Below are positions 44,363-52,947 of a stretch of DNA of 64,000 nt, piece by piece. The stretch's first letter is position 1; each line of letters begins with the position of its first letter. The position numbers and the translations under genes were made by a program. The DNA is from Svornostia abyssi. Lineage in GTDB: Bacteria > Actinomycetota > Thermoleophilia > Solirubrobacterales > Solirubrobacteraceae. The stretch lies in the NCBI GenBank assembly GCA_024666565.1, contig CP088295.1, positions 4,588,001-4,652,000 of the forward strand. The letters run 5' to 3'. The notes below the pieces were generated by a model. That model did not search any database and was not told where the DNA came from. It saw only the letters and a program-made list of their open reading frames with translations.

Positions 44363-45202
44363 ATGGACCTGCATTACCGCGGCGACGGATCGCACCGCCC
44401 GCACGACCTGCCCCTTCCCCCTGACGGGATGCCGCTCTGGCGCGCCGGCCGTCCCCTGAAGCGGTGGCGCTACATCGGCGCGTTCTCCGACGAGGTGATG
44501 CTGTGCGTGGGCTCGGCGCGCATCGGCCCGGCGGCGAGCGCGTGGTGGGCGGTCTGGGACCGGCGCACGCAGCGGCTGCACGGCCGCACATGGCTGCGGC
44601 GCGGGCCGGTGCGGTTCGACGACGGGGGCGTGGCCGTCCGCGACGGCGAGACGACGATCGACCTGCGCGTCGACGAGGGCGCGGGCGTCGAGACCATCTG
44701 CCCGGTCGACGGCACGAAGGCGTACACGTGGACGCGCAAGCAGGCGGCCCGTCCGATCCGCGGGCGCATCGCCCTGCCCGGCCAGCCCGTGCTCGGCCTG
44801 CGCGCGCTGGCCGTCGTCGACGACAGCGCCGGGTACCACCCGCGCCACACGGCGTGGTGGTGGTCGGCGGGCGTCGGCACCACCCCCGACGGCCGGACCG
44901 TCGGGTGGAACCTCGTGACGGGCATCAACGATCCGCCCCAGGCCAGCGAACGGTCGGTGTGGGTCGACGGCATCGCGACCGAGCCCGGCCCCGTTCGGTT
45001 CGACGGCCTGCGCGGCATCGACGGCCACGACGGCGAGCGCCTGGACTTCACCGCCGAGGCGACCCGCGAGCGCCACGACAACCTCCTCGTCGTGCGCAGC
45101 GATTACGAGCAGCCGTTCGGGACCTTCGCAGGAACCCTGCCCGGTGGCATCGAACTCAGCTCCGGGATGGGCGTCATGGAACGACACGACGCGCGCTGGT
45201 GA
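44363..45202 (+). CDS. DUF2804 family protein
   Basis: A 279-residue protein matching the DUF2804 pattern: a Trp/Arg-rich N-terminus (PLWRAGRPLKRWRYIGAFSD), central WWAVWDRRTQRLHGRTWL and HTAWWWSAGVGTTPDGRTVG, and a late GTFAGTLPGG. The family is a lipocalin-like beta-barrel with no assigned activity. No signal peptide. It is followed after four bases by an MFS transporter gene. The shared palindrome with the TetR-nitrilase unit suggests both respond to the same ligand. Confidence 0.8.
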   Translation: MDLHYRGDGSHRPHDLPLPPDGMPLWRAGRPLKRWRYIGAFSDEVMLCVGSARIGPAASAWWAVWDRRTQRLHGRTWLRRGPVRFDDGGVAVRDGETTIDLRVDEGAGVETICPVDGTKAYTWTRKQAARPIRGRIALPGQPVLGLRALAVVDDSAGYHPRHTAWWWSAGVGTTPDGRTVGWNLVTGINDPPQASERSVWVDGIATEPGPVRFDGLRGIDGHDGERLDFTAEATRERHDNLLVVRSDYEQPFGTFAGTLPGGIELSSGMGVMERHDARW

Positions 45203-45206
45203 CCCG

Positions 45207-46559
45207 GTGAGCGTCGGGCGCATCGCGCTGGTCGCCGCGATCGGCGGCCTGCTCTTCGGCTACGACACCGGCATCATCGCCGGCGCGCTCCTGTTCGCCC
45301 GCGACGACCTCTCGATGGGGTCGTTCGAGCAGGGGCTCGTCGTCGCGATGGTGCCGCTGGGCGCCGCGTTCGGGGCGATCTTCGCCGGGCGGTTCTCCGA
45401 CCGGTACGGCCGCCGAGCCGTCGTCGGCGCGGCGGCGGTCGTGTTCCTCCTGGGCTCGCTGGCCTGCGCGGCCGCGCCGAGTGTCGCGGTGCTCGCAGGG
45501 GCGCGCTTCCTGCTCGGCGTCGCCATCGGCTTCGCCTCGACGAGCTGCCCCGTCTACATCTCCGAGGTCGCCCCGCCCGCCGAGCGCGGCCGGCTCGTCT
45601 CGCTGTTCCAGCTCGCCGTGGTCGTGGGCATCCTCGTCGCGTACCTCGTGGCGCTGGCGCTCGAGCCGTCTGAGGACTGGCGGCTCATGCTCGGGCTCGG
45701 CGCCGTGCCCGCCCTGCTGCTGGGCATCGGGATGCTCCAGGTGCCGCCGTCGCCGCGCTGGCTCGCGATGGTCGGCCGCGACGACGAAGCCCGTGCGGTC
45801 ATGGCGTCCCTGCACATGCCCGACGACGAGGTCGATACCGAGCTCACCGCGATCCACGCGGGACTGAAGACGGAGCAGGCGACGTGGCGCGACCTCATCC
45901 GCCAGCCCGTCCGCGCCGCGCTCATCGTCGGCGTCGGCCTGGCCATCCTCCAGCAGGTCACGGGCATCAACACCGTCATCTATTTCGCCCCGACGATCGT
46001 GGAGTTCGCCGGCGTGACCTCCAGCTCCGCGGCGATCCTGTCAACCGTCGGCATCGGTCTGGTCAACCTCGTCGCGACGATCATCGCCGTGCGGATCGTC
46101 GACCGTGCCGGCCGGCGCCCGATGCTCATCGCCGGCATCTCCGGCATGGTGCTGGCCCTGCTCGTCCTCGCCCTCGCGTTCGGTCTGGACCCCGACGGCA
46201 AGGACAGCATCACCGCCCCGGTCACCGTCGTCGCGCTCATGGCCTACGTCGCGGCGTTCGCGCTGAGCCTCGGGCCGATCTTCTGGCTGCTGAACGCCGA
46301 GCTGTACCCGCTGCGCGAGCGCGGTGCCGCGGCCGGCGCCGGGACGACGGCGAACTGGGCGTCGAACTTCGTCGTGTCCCTGACGTTCCTGCCGCTGATC
46401 TCCGCCCTGGGCGTGGCCGGCGCGTTCGGCTTCTACGCCGGCGTCGGGGTGCTCGCGGTGATCTTCTGCATCACGCTCGTGCCCGAGACGCGCGGGCGCA
46501 GCCTGCAGGAGATCGAAGAGCTGTGGAAGCGACGTGCCGGGATGGACGCGCCGTCGTAG
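45207..46559 (+). CDS. MFS transporter, sugar porter family
   Basis: A 450-residue permease with 12 membrane helices. Sugar-porter signatures are clear: FGYDTGIIAGALLF in helix 1, GRFSDRYGRRAVVGAAAVVF between helices 2 and 3, PVYISEVAPPAERGRLVSLF, ILQQVTGINTVIYFAPTI in helix 7, and a final VPETRGRSLQEIEELW. It should import a hexose, pentose or polyol by proton symport. The GTG at 45207 lies four bases after the DUF2804 stop and directly opens the first helix. Probably co-transcribed with DUF2804. Confidence 0.93.
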   Translation: MSVGRIALVAAIGGLLFGYDTGIIAGALLFARDDLSMGSFEQGLVVAMVPLGAAFGAIFAGRFSDRYGRRAVVGAAAVVFLLGSLACAAAPSVAVLAGARFLLGVAIGFASTSCPVYISEVAPPAERGRLVSLFQLAVVVGILVAYLVALALEPSEDWRLMLGLGAVPALLLGIGMLQVPPSPRWLAMVGRDDEARAVMASLHMPDDEVDTELTAIHAGLKTEQATWRDLIRQPVRAALIVGVGLAILQQVTGINTVIYFAPTIVEFAGVTSSSAAILSTVGIGLVNLVATIIAVRIVDRAGRRPMLIAGISGMVLALLVLALAFGLDPDGKDSITAPVTVVALMAYVAAFALSLGPIFWLLNAELYPLRERGAAAGAGTTANWASNFVVSLTFLPLISALGVAGAFGFYAGVGVLAVIFCITLVPETRGRSLQEIEELWKRRAGMDAPS

Positions 46560-46619
46560 CTCCGGCCAACGCGCCACCCGAACATTGAGCACGACGGCGC
46601 GCAGGCCGATAGGTCGGCC

Positions 46620-47684
46620 ATGCGCCTGCTCCTGCCCTCGGTGGTCGCGCTCACCGCCCTCGCGGTCGCCGCCTCCGGCGCATCCGCCGCGACGACGATC
46701 GGCAGTGACCTCGCACGCGCCGCGGGCAACTCCCCCTGCTATGCCGGGATGACCCTCCCGATGAACTGCACGATCGGCAACGCGTCGATCCCATCGGGCT
46801 CCCAGGCGGCCGGCGGCCTCACCGCGCCGGCGCCGGGCGTCGTCGTACGATGGCGCCTCAAGCACGCAACGGCGGCATCCGGGACCACCGTGCGCCTGGT
46901 CGTCATGGGCGGGAACACCGTCCGCGCCCGGGGCAGCGCCGAAACCCTTCCGACGGCCGCAGCCACCGAGACGTTCACCACCCGGCTGCCGATCACCACC
47001 GGCGACCGCGTGACCGTCAGCGCCGCAGGCCCGAACGGCAGCTCACTCCCGGTGATCTATCAGGACAACGCGAGCTCCCGGCACCAGTGGTTCCCGCAGC
47101 TGACGGACGGCGAGACCCGGGCTCCGAGCGCCACCCACTCCAACTACGAGGTCCTGCTCAACGCGGACGTCGAGGCCGACGCCGACGGTGACGGCTACGG
47201 CGACGAGACTCAGGACGCCTGCCCATCCAAGGCGTCAACCCAGGGGACCTGCCCGGCCGCACCGGCCGACCCGGCGCCCACGGCCACACCGACGCCTGAG
47301 GCGACGACCCCCGCCCCGGCGACTACCTCCCCGCTCCAGCTCCCCCAGACGCCGACCGCAGATCCAACCGTCCCGGTCACCCTGGGCCGAGCGCCGACGC
47401 GTGCCGACGCCCGCGGCCGGGTCGCCGTCCGCCTGGGCTGCGAGACGGCCGACCAGGCGTGCAGTCCGCGCGTCGAGCTCTTTCACGGCACCGGCGCACG
47501 CCGCACCCGTCTCGTGCGCACCCAGCCCGTCATCGCCGCCGGTCAGGACCGGACGCTGCAGCTGCAGCTGCCCGTTGCCGCCCGCCGCATGCTGCGCGCG
47601 CGGCGGGCGCTCACCGTCCAACTCGTCGTCACGCCGGACACCGGCACGCCGGTCCGCCGCACGCTGCGCCTGCGCGCGCCCTGA
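46620..47684 (+). CDS. Secreted protein with calcium-type Asp loop and basic C-terminal beta-domain
   Basis: A 354-residue exported protein. Signal peptide LLLPSVVALTALAVAASGA, a beta-rich domain with a cysteine pair (SPCYAGMTLPMNCTIG), a thrombospondin-type-3-like Ca loop (ADADGDGYGDETQDACP), a Thr/Pro linker, and a C-terminal basic domain with a second cysteine pair (VRLGCETADQACSPRVELF). The TSP3-like loop is often found just before anchoring or cleavage regions of surface proteins. Its end overlaps the convergent desaturase by 56 bases. Function unknown. Confidence 0.72.
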   Translation: MRLLLPSVVALTALAVAASGASAATTIGSDLARAAGNSPCYAGMTLPMNCTIGNASIPSGSQAAGGLTAPAPGVVVRWRLKHATAASGTTVRLVVMGGNTVRARGSAETLPTAAATETFTTRLPITTGDRVTVSAAGPNGSSLPVIYQDNASSRHQWFPQLTDGETRAPSATHSNYEVLLNADVEADADGDGYGDETQDACPSKASTQGTCPAAPADPAPTATPTPEATTPAPATTSPLQLPQTPTADPTVPVTLGRAPTRADARGRVAVRLGCETADQACSPRVELFHGTGARRTRLVRTQPVIAAGQDRTLQLQLPVAARRMLRARRALTVQLVVTPDTGTPVRRTLRLRAP

Positions 47685-48678
47685 CCGGCGTCAGTCGGGC
47701 GCGCCGACGCCTGCGGGGGGCCGGCGCCGGAGGTGTCTCCTGCGGCTGCTCGCGGCCCTTCTCCTTGCGCACCCGGCGTTCGGGCGGCACCCGCACGACG
47801 TCCCACGCCAGGCCGGTCTTCTCCATGCCCCAGATGAGGGCGGCGGAGGGGTCGACCTGCCAGGGCTTCAGCCCGTGCGCCGCCGAGGTCGGGAACGCGT
47901 GGTGGTTGTTGTGCCACGCCTCGCCGAACGAGAAGACGGCGAGCGGGGCGAAGTTGCGGGAGTGGTCGTCGGTCTCGTACGGCTGCTTGCCGAAGAAGTG
48001 GCAGAGCGAGTTGATGGAGAACGTGACGTGGTGCAGGACGAAGAGGCGGATGATGCCGCCCCAGAGCAGACCGGTCAGTGCGGCCTGCCAGGAAAGGCCG
48101 CCGATCAGGAAACCCAGCACGGCGCCGGAGAGGATGCCGCCGACGGCCCACAGGATGAACTGGGAGTGCACCTTGCTGACGATCGGGTCGGCGACGAGAT
48201 CGGGCGCGTAGCGCTCGTGCGAGCCGCGCTGGTCGTGCAGGAAGATCCAGCCAACGTGCGCGTGGACGAGGCCGCGGAACGCGCCCTTCCACCCCACGCC
48301 GTGGTCGACGTGCGGGCTGTGCGGATCGCCGAACTTGTCGCTGAACGCGTGGTGCTTGCGATGGTCGGCGACCCAGCTGATGATCGGCCCCTCGATCGCC
48401 GTGGAGCCCATGATCGCGAACAGGCGCCGCGTCTTCGGGCCCGTCTTGAAGCTCCGGTGGGTGAACAGGCGGTGGAAGCCGACCGTGATCCCGTACCCAC
48501 TGAACGTGTAGAGGATGAGGAAGACCACGAGGTCGCTCCAGTACAGCCACGAGTTCCACGCGAGGTACGCGGCCAGGAACAGGGCGAGGAACGGGATGAG
48601 CGTGACCAGCCCCGTGATGATGCGGTCGCGCGTCTCGTGCTCGACCGGCTGGATGTCTTCGGGCGAGAGTCCGTCCAT
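47629..48678 (-). CDS. Acyl-CoA / fatty-acid desaturase (delta-9 type)
   Basis: A 349-residue membrane di-iron desaturase. The three His boxes are complete: HRLFTH, HRKHHAF, and HNNHHAF, with a fourth metal His in LHHVTFSINSLCHFFG. Helices LVTLIPFLALFLAAYLAW and ILWAVGGILSGAVLGFLIG flank them. It resembles stearoyl-CoA desaturases (DesA3/Ole1 group), which introduce a cis double bond and set membrane fluidity. I used the ATG at 48678 (MDGLSPEDIQPVEH). The last 45 residues are Pro/Arg-rich and outside the family core. A two-component system with a DesK-like layout lies 1 kb away. Confidence 0.92.
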   Translation of the reverse strand: MDGLSPEDIQPVEHETRDRIITGLVTLIPFLALFLAAYLAWNSWLYWSDLVVFLILYTFSGYGITVGFHRLFTHRSFKTGPKTRRLFAIMGSTAIEGPIISWVADHRKHHAFSDKFGDPHSPHVDHGVGWKGAFRGLVHAHVGWIFLHDQRGSHERYAPDLVADPIVSKVHSQFILWAVGGILSGAVLGFLIGGLSWQAALTGLLWGGIIRLFVLHHVTFSINSLCHFFGKQPYETDDHSRNFAPLAVFSFGEAWHNNHHAFPTSAAHGLKPWQVDPSAALIWGMEKTGLAWDVVRVPPERRVRKEKGREQPQETPPAPAPRRRRRARLTPVRARAGAACGGPACRCPA

Positions 48679-48698
48679 GGCGCCGATACTACCCCTCG

Positions 48699-49205
48699 AT
48701 GCCGCTCCCACTCCTGACCCCACGGCTGGCGATCCGGCCGTACGACCCCGACGACCACGAGCAGATGCACGAGGTCCTCTACGGGGACCCCGAGGCGATG
48801 CGGTTCATCGGGGGGCCCTTGCACCCTGACGAGACCGCGCGGACCGCACGCAAGTACGCCGAGATGCACGTGCGCACGGGCTACGCGTGCTGGGTCGTCG
48901 AGGAACGGGAGACGGGGTTCATCGTCGGGGAGGCGGGCCTCCAGCCGTTCGACGGCGAAGGCCCTGACGTGGAGCTCGGCTACGCCTTCGGCCAGGCGCA
49001 CTGGGGCCGCGGCTTCGCGACCGAAGCCGGGCAGGCGATCCTCGCCGAGGGATTCGAGACCCTCGGTCTCCCGCAGATAGTCGCCGTGACGCGCGACGAG
49101 AACACGGCGTCGCAGCACGTGCTGGCCAAGCTCGGGTTCGTCCCGGCCGGCCGGCGCACCGCGTGGGGGCACGACCAGCCGTACTTCATCCTGAACCGGC
49201 CCTAG
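48699..49205 (+). CDS. GNAT family N-acetyltransferase (RimJ/RimL type)
   Basis: A 168-residue acetyltransferase. The typical start LLTPRLAIRPYDPDDHEQM, the acetyl-CoA loop YAFGQAHWGRGFATEAGQAI and the end TRDENTASQHVLAKLGFVP are intact. The family acetylates protein N-termini, amino groups of antibiotics or small molecules; the substrate is unknown. It is divergent from the desaturase with a 20-base gap and converges with the response regulator by four bases. Confidence 0.88.
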   Translation: MPLPLLTPRLAIRPYDPDDHEQMHEVLYGDPEAMRFIGGPLHPDETARTARKYAEMHVRTGYACWVVEERETGFIVGEAGLQPFDGEGPDVELGYAFGQAHWGRGFATEAGQAILAEGFETLGLPQIVAVTRDENTASQHVLAKLGFVPAGRRTAWGHDQPYFILNRP

Positions 49206-49879
49206 CGGGGTTCGTCGAGCCCGGCGTCGTGCACGAGGATCGCGACCTGCACGCGATTCGCCGCGTCGAGCTTGCCGAGGATCCGCGTGACGTAGGACTT
49301 CACCGTCGCCTCGGAGAGGTGCAGGGCGGCGCCGATCTCGCCGTTCGACCGGCCCTCCCCGATGAGGAGCGCCACGTCGCGCTCACGCTCGGTGAGCGCC
49401 GCGATCGCGTCCTCGGCCGCCCGCCTGCGCGCCCGTCCCGGATCGACCGCGACGTGATCGATGAGCGTGCGCGTCACCCCCGGTGAGAGCATCGCCTCGC
49501 CCGCGGCGACCCGGCGCACCGCGCCGACGATCTCCTCAGGCGGGGTGTCCTTCAGCAGGAAGCCGCTCGCTCCCGCCCGCAGCGCGTCGAGCACGTGATC
49601 GTCGAGGTCGAATGTGGTCAGGACGATGACCTCCGGGGCGCCCGGCCGCGCCCGCAGGGCGGCGGTGGCCGCGATTCCGTCGCGGTTGGGCATCCGGATG
49701 TCCATGAGCACGACGTGCGGCGCGCAGCGATCGATCACGGGGCCCGCCTCCACCCCGTCGCCCGCTTCGCCGACGACCTCGACGTCGTCGGCCGACGAGA
49801 GGATCATCCGCAGCCCCGCGCGGACCAGCGCGTCGTCGTCGACGATCGCCACGCGCACCGTCGCCGGCCGGGCGCTCAT
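49202..49879 (-). CDS. Response regulator, NarL/LuxR family
   Basis: A 225-residue two-component regulator. The receiver domain has the acidic pair AIVDDDALVRAG, phospho-acceptor Asp in HVVLMDIRMPNRDG and the conserved Thr and Lys (VIVLTTFDLDD, FLLKDTPPEEI). The C-terminal LuxR helix-turn-helix is LTERERDVALLIGEGRSNGE then LHLSEATVKSYVTRILGKL. The ATG at 49879 overlaps the kinase stop (ATGA). Likely partner of the kinase and regulator of the desaturase or the divergent ABC transporter. Confidence 0.94.
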   Translation of the reverse strand: MSARPATVRVAIVDDDALVRAGLRMILSSADDVEVVGEAGDGVEAGPVIDRCAPHVVLMDIRMPNRDGIAATAALRARPGAPEVIVLTTFDLDDHVLDALRAGASGFLLKDTPPEEIVGAVRRVAAGEAMLSPGVTRTLIDHVAVDPGRARRRAAEDAIAALTERERDVALLIGEGRSNGEIGAALHLSEATVKSYVTRILGKLDAANRVQVAILVHDAGLDEPR

Positions 49880-51051
49880 CGCTCCCACCGCAGGCGTGCG
49901 CGCACCACGAAGTCGTCGCCGTCGGGGCCGTGCGTGATCTCCCCGCCCGCGAGGGTGACCCGCTCGCGCAGCCCGACGAGCCCCGTTCCGGCGCCAGGGA
50001 GCGTCGGCGCGACCTGCCCCACGGGAAGGCGGTTGCGCACCTCGAGGGCCAGGCCGTCGCCCGGCGCGCCCCGCACGAGGACCGACGTGGCGGCCCCCGG
50101 GCGTGCTTGTGCACGTTCGTCAGGCCCTCCTGGACGATCCGGTACGCGTCGCGGCCCACGGTCTCCGGCGGCCACGCGTCGGGCGGCACGTCGAGTTCGA
50201 GGGAGACCCGCTCGCCGGCGCTGCGCGAGTCCTCCACCAGCCGCGGGAGATCCGCGAGGGTGGGCTGCGGCGCCTCGGGAACACCGCCGGTCGCGTTCGA
50301 CGCCCGCAGCACGCCGAGCGCACCGCGCAGGTCCTCCATCGCCAGGCGCGCGGTCCGCCGAATGAGCTCGGCGGTGCGCCGGACCTCCTCCGGCGGCACG
50401 TCGGGACGCAATTCGAGCCCGCCCGCGTGCAGGGCTATGAGCGACACGCGATGGGCGACGACATCGTGCATCTCCCGGGCGATCCGGGTGCGCTCGTCCG
50501 CGCGCGCACGGTCGGCCATGGCCGCCTGCTCGGCCTCGGCGCGCTCGGCCCGCTCACGCAGGGTCGCGACGAGCTCGCGCCGGGCGCGGACGTACATCCC
50601 CCCACGCCATCACGCCGCCCACCACCAGGACGAGGAAGACGATCGCCACCCACAGCGGATCCTCCGGCGGTTGCGGCCACAGCGCGAACGACGCGAGGCA
50701 CGCGACGATGTAGCCCAGCGCGACGGGCACCGCGATCCGGGCCGGCCGGTGCACCGCAACGCCGAACAGGGCGATCCCTCCGGCGGGGGAGCCGATCGTG
50801 GTCAGGCACACGGCGGGCATGAGCGCGATGGCCACGCCGAGGGGCCAGCGGCGCCGCAGCCAGAGGGCCAGGCAGGCAAGCGGGCCGACGATCAGGTCCA
50901 CCGTCACGAGCCAGTCCGGTGGCGCGGGCGCATCTGAGGCGTGGTAGCCCGCCCAGGCGCCCACGCCGAGGCCCAGCGCCAGCACGACGGACAGGACGTC
51001 GACGATCCAGTCGCGCCGGCTGCGCTCGATGGGTTCCAGCCTCCACCTCAC
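49876..51051 (-). CDS. Sensor histidine kinase, HisKA_3 type (two compensating frame breaks)
   Basis: About 391 residues when joined. The N-terminus has five membrane helices (VLSVVLALGLGVGAWAGYH through LWVAIVFLVLVVGGVMAWG) and no large outside loop. A frame break at six C (50598-50603) joins MAWG to MYVRARRELVATLRERAE. The phospho-acceptor His is in RIAREMHDVVAHRVSLIALH. A second break at five C (50094-50098) joins NVHKHARG to AATSVLVRG and restores the ATPase G-box (GTGLVGLRERVTLAGGEI). The two shifts have opposite sign, so the reading frame closes on the real stop. The layout matches DesK-like membrane thermosensors and LiaS-like kinases. Confidence 0.8.
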
Positions 51052-51182
51052 GCCGCCCAGCGTACGTGCGAGCGTCGCGCGCGCCTACCGACGATGGTCG
51101 CGAGCAGGTCGCGACCATCGTCGGCGCCGCCGACGACCTCCGGCCGTCGCGGAGTGCCCCGGCGGCGCGGGAGCCTGGTCGC

Positions 51183-52079
51183 ATGATCGAAGCCATGTCC
51201 CTCACCAAGCGCTTCGGGTCGGCCACCGCCGTCGCGGATGTGTCGTTCCGCTGCGAGCCCGGGACGCTCACCGGGTTCGTCGGCCCCAACGGCGCGGGCA
51301 AGTCCACCACCCTGCGCATGATCTGCGGGCTCGCCCGCCCCGACAGCGGCACGTCGCAGATCGACGGCGTCCCGTTCGCCGAGCTGCGCAACCCGATGCG
51401 AACCGTCGGCGCCCTGCTCGAGGCCACCGCGCTGCACCCGGGCCGCAGCGGGCTCGCGACGCTGAAGCGCGCCTGCTCGCTGGCCGACATGCCGGACGAG
51501 CGGCCCGAGGAGCTGCTGCGCCTCGTGGGCCTGGAGCCCGCGGCGTGGACGCGCCGCGTCGGCGACTACTCGCTCGGGATGCGCCAGCGGCTCGGCATCG
51601 CCCAGGCGCTCGTCGGCGACCCGCGCATCCTCATCCTCGACGAGCCGGCCAACGGCCTGGACCCGGAGGGCATCCGCTGGATGCGTTCGCTGCTGCGCGA
51701 CTTCGCCGACCGGGGCGGCACGGTCCTGCTCTCCAGCCACCTGCTCGCCGAGGTGCAGGCGACCGTCGACCGCCTCGTCGTGATCGGCGGCGGGCGCATC
51801 GTCGCCTCCGGCGGGCTCGACGAGCTGCTCCAGGGCTCCGGCACGCTCGTCCGCGCCCACGACATGCCCGCGCTGGAGGGCGCCCTGCGCACCGCAGGCA
51901 CCGGGTTCGCTCGGCGAGAGGACGGCGCCCTGTCCGTCGACGCCGGTGCCGAGGACGTCGGACTGATCGCGCTGCGGGCGGGTGTCGCGCTCACCGAGCT
52001 GCGCGAGGCCGACGGCGGCGACCTGGAGGACCTCTTCTTCACCCTGACCGGCGGCGAGCCCCTGAAGGTGGCGGCATGA
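51183..52079 (+). CDS. ABC transporter ATP-binding protein (exporter, bacitracin/BcrA type)
   Basis: A 298-residue ATPase. Walker A GPNGAGKSTTLRMICG, signature SLGMRQRLGIAQAL, Walker B RILILDEPANGLDPEGI and the H-loop LLSSHLLAEVQATVDRL are intact. The C-terminal 80-residue extension is the typical BcrA/NatA tail. The ATG at 51183 lies 131 bases from the divergent kinase gene. It is coupled to the permease by a four-base overlap. Adjacency to a NarL-type two-component system suggests regulation by it, a common antibiotic-stress arrangement. Confidence 0.93.
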   Translation: MIEAMSLTKRFGSATAVADVSFRCEPGTLTGFVGPNGAGKSTTLRMICGLARPDSGTSQIDGVPFAELRNPMRTVGALLEATALHPGRSGLATLKRACSLADMPDERPEELLRLVGLEPAAWTRRVGDYSLGMRQRLGIAQALVGDPRILILDEPANGLDPEGIRWMRSLLRDFADRGGTVLLSSHLLAEVQATVDRLVVIGGGRIVASGGLDELLQGSGTLVRAHDMPALEGALRTAGTGFARREDGALSVDAGAEDVGLIALRAGVALTELREADGGDLEDLFFTLTGGEPLKVAA

Positions 52080-52828
52080 GCACCATGACGATCGAAACCC
52101 CCGGCGTGCCCTTCGGCCGCCTGCTGCGCGTCGAGTCCGAGAAGGCCGTCGACACCCGCGCGGCCCGCTGGCTCATCGCGGTCACCGCGCTGCTGATCAT
52201 CGCGAGCGTCGGCCTGCCGCTCGGCCTGCCGGACGAGTTCGACCAGTCCCCGACGGGGTACACCGGCGCGACGGCGATCGGCGTCCTCTCGGTGTTCCCG
52301 GCCGTCGTCATCCTGCTGCTGACCACCGAGTGGACCCGCGGGACGATCCTCGTCACGTTCACCCAGGAGCCGCGGCGCCTGCGGGTGCTCGCCGCGAAGG
52401 GCCTGGCGGGCGTCGGCCTCGGCGTCCTCGGGGCGCTGCTCGGCTTCGCCGTGGCGATGGCGGGCGTGCTCACCGCCGATGTCGTGCTCGGGCGCGAGGT
52501 CTCGTACGCGGTGGAGAGCGCGTTCACCGGGCTGCTCGCGGCGAGCGTCCTGAACATGCTCATGGCCACGGGGTTCGCCGCGCTGCTGCAGAACTCGGCG
52601 ACGGCGATCGTCGTCTTCTACGTCGTTCCCGCGATCTGGGGCGCGATCTCGGTCGGGGTCCTGGCCGACGTCGGCGAGTACCTCGACTCCAACCAGGCGT
52701 TCCAGTGGATCCTCGAGGGCGACACCGCGGGGCACTGGCCCGCGATCTTCGTGTCGATGACGCTGTGGATCGCCATCCCGCTGGCCGCCGGGGCGTGGCG
52801 CGTCGCGACCCGCGACGTCCGCAGCTGA
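52076..52828 (+). CDS. ABC transporter permease (ABC-2 type)
   Basis: A 250-residue permease with six helices, beginning with an N-terminal cytoplasmic segment (RLLRVESEKAVDTRAARWL) then WLIAVTALLIIASVGLPLGL. The hallmark ESEK-x-x-T-R and TTEWTRGTILVTFTQEPRR segments are those of short ABC-2/NatB-like permeases that pair with BcrA-type ATPases. The ATG overlaps the ATPase stop. The transported compound is unknown. Confidence 0.88.
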   Translation: MSTMTIETPGVPFGRLLRVESEKAVDTRAARWLIAVTALLIIASVGLPLGLPDEFDQSPTGYTGATAIGVLSVFPAVVILLLTTEWTRGTILVTFTQEPRRLRVLAAKGLAGVGLGVLGALLGFAVAMAGVLTADVVLGREVSYAVESAFTGLLAASVLNMLMATGFAALLQNSATAIVVFYVVPAIWGAISVGVLADVGEYLDSNQAFQWILEGDTAGHWPAIFVSMTLWIAIPLAAGAWRVATRDVRS

Positions 52829-52864
52829 TCGTTCTCCGCGGGTGAACGCCGCGGCGCGCGCGAC

Positions 52865-52877
52865 CGAACGATGTTCG
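52865..52877. promoter_or_regulatory. CGAAC-GAT-GTTCG palindrome before the protease gene
   Basis: Perfect five-base arms with a three-base centre, 70 bases before the protease start codon. It resembles an actinobacterial SOS (LexA) box but the spacing is three rather than four, so it may be a different operator. Confidence 0.35.
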
Positions 52878-52901
52878 CGCGCGCCGCACGCCCTACGGAT
52901 A

Positions 52902-52922
52902 CCGTCGGCACACGGCCGACGG
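52902..52922 (+). terminator. 8-bp hairpin between ABC permease and protease genes
   Basis: CCGTCGGC (52902-52909) pairs with GCCGACGG (52915-52922) around ACACG. It could end the ABC transcript or structure the protease leader; the ribosome site GGGAGGG follows 12 bases later. Confidence 0.45.
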
Positions 52923-52947
52923 ACCTACCCGTGGGAGGGCGGATCAC

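Noticed and set aside
52865..52877. LexA/SOS box before the protease
   Set aside because: Arms fit, but the centre is three bases, not four, and the flanking bases do not match the actinobacterial consensus. Kept only as an unassigned palindrome.
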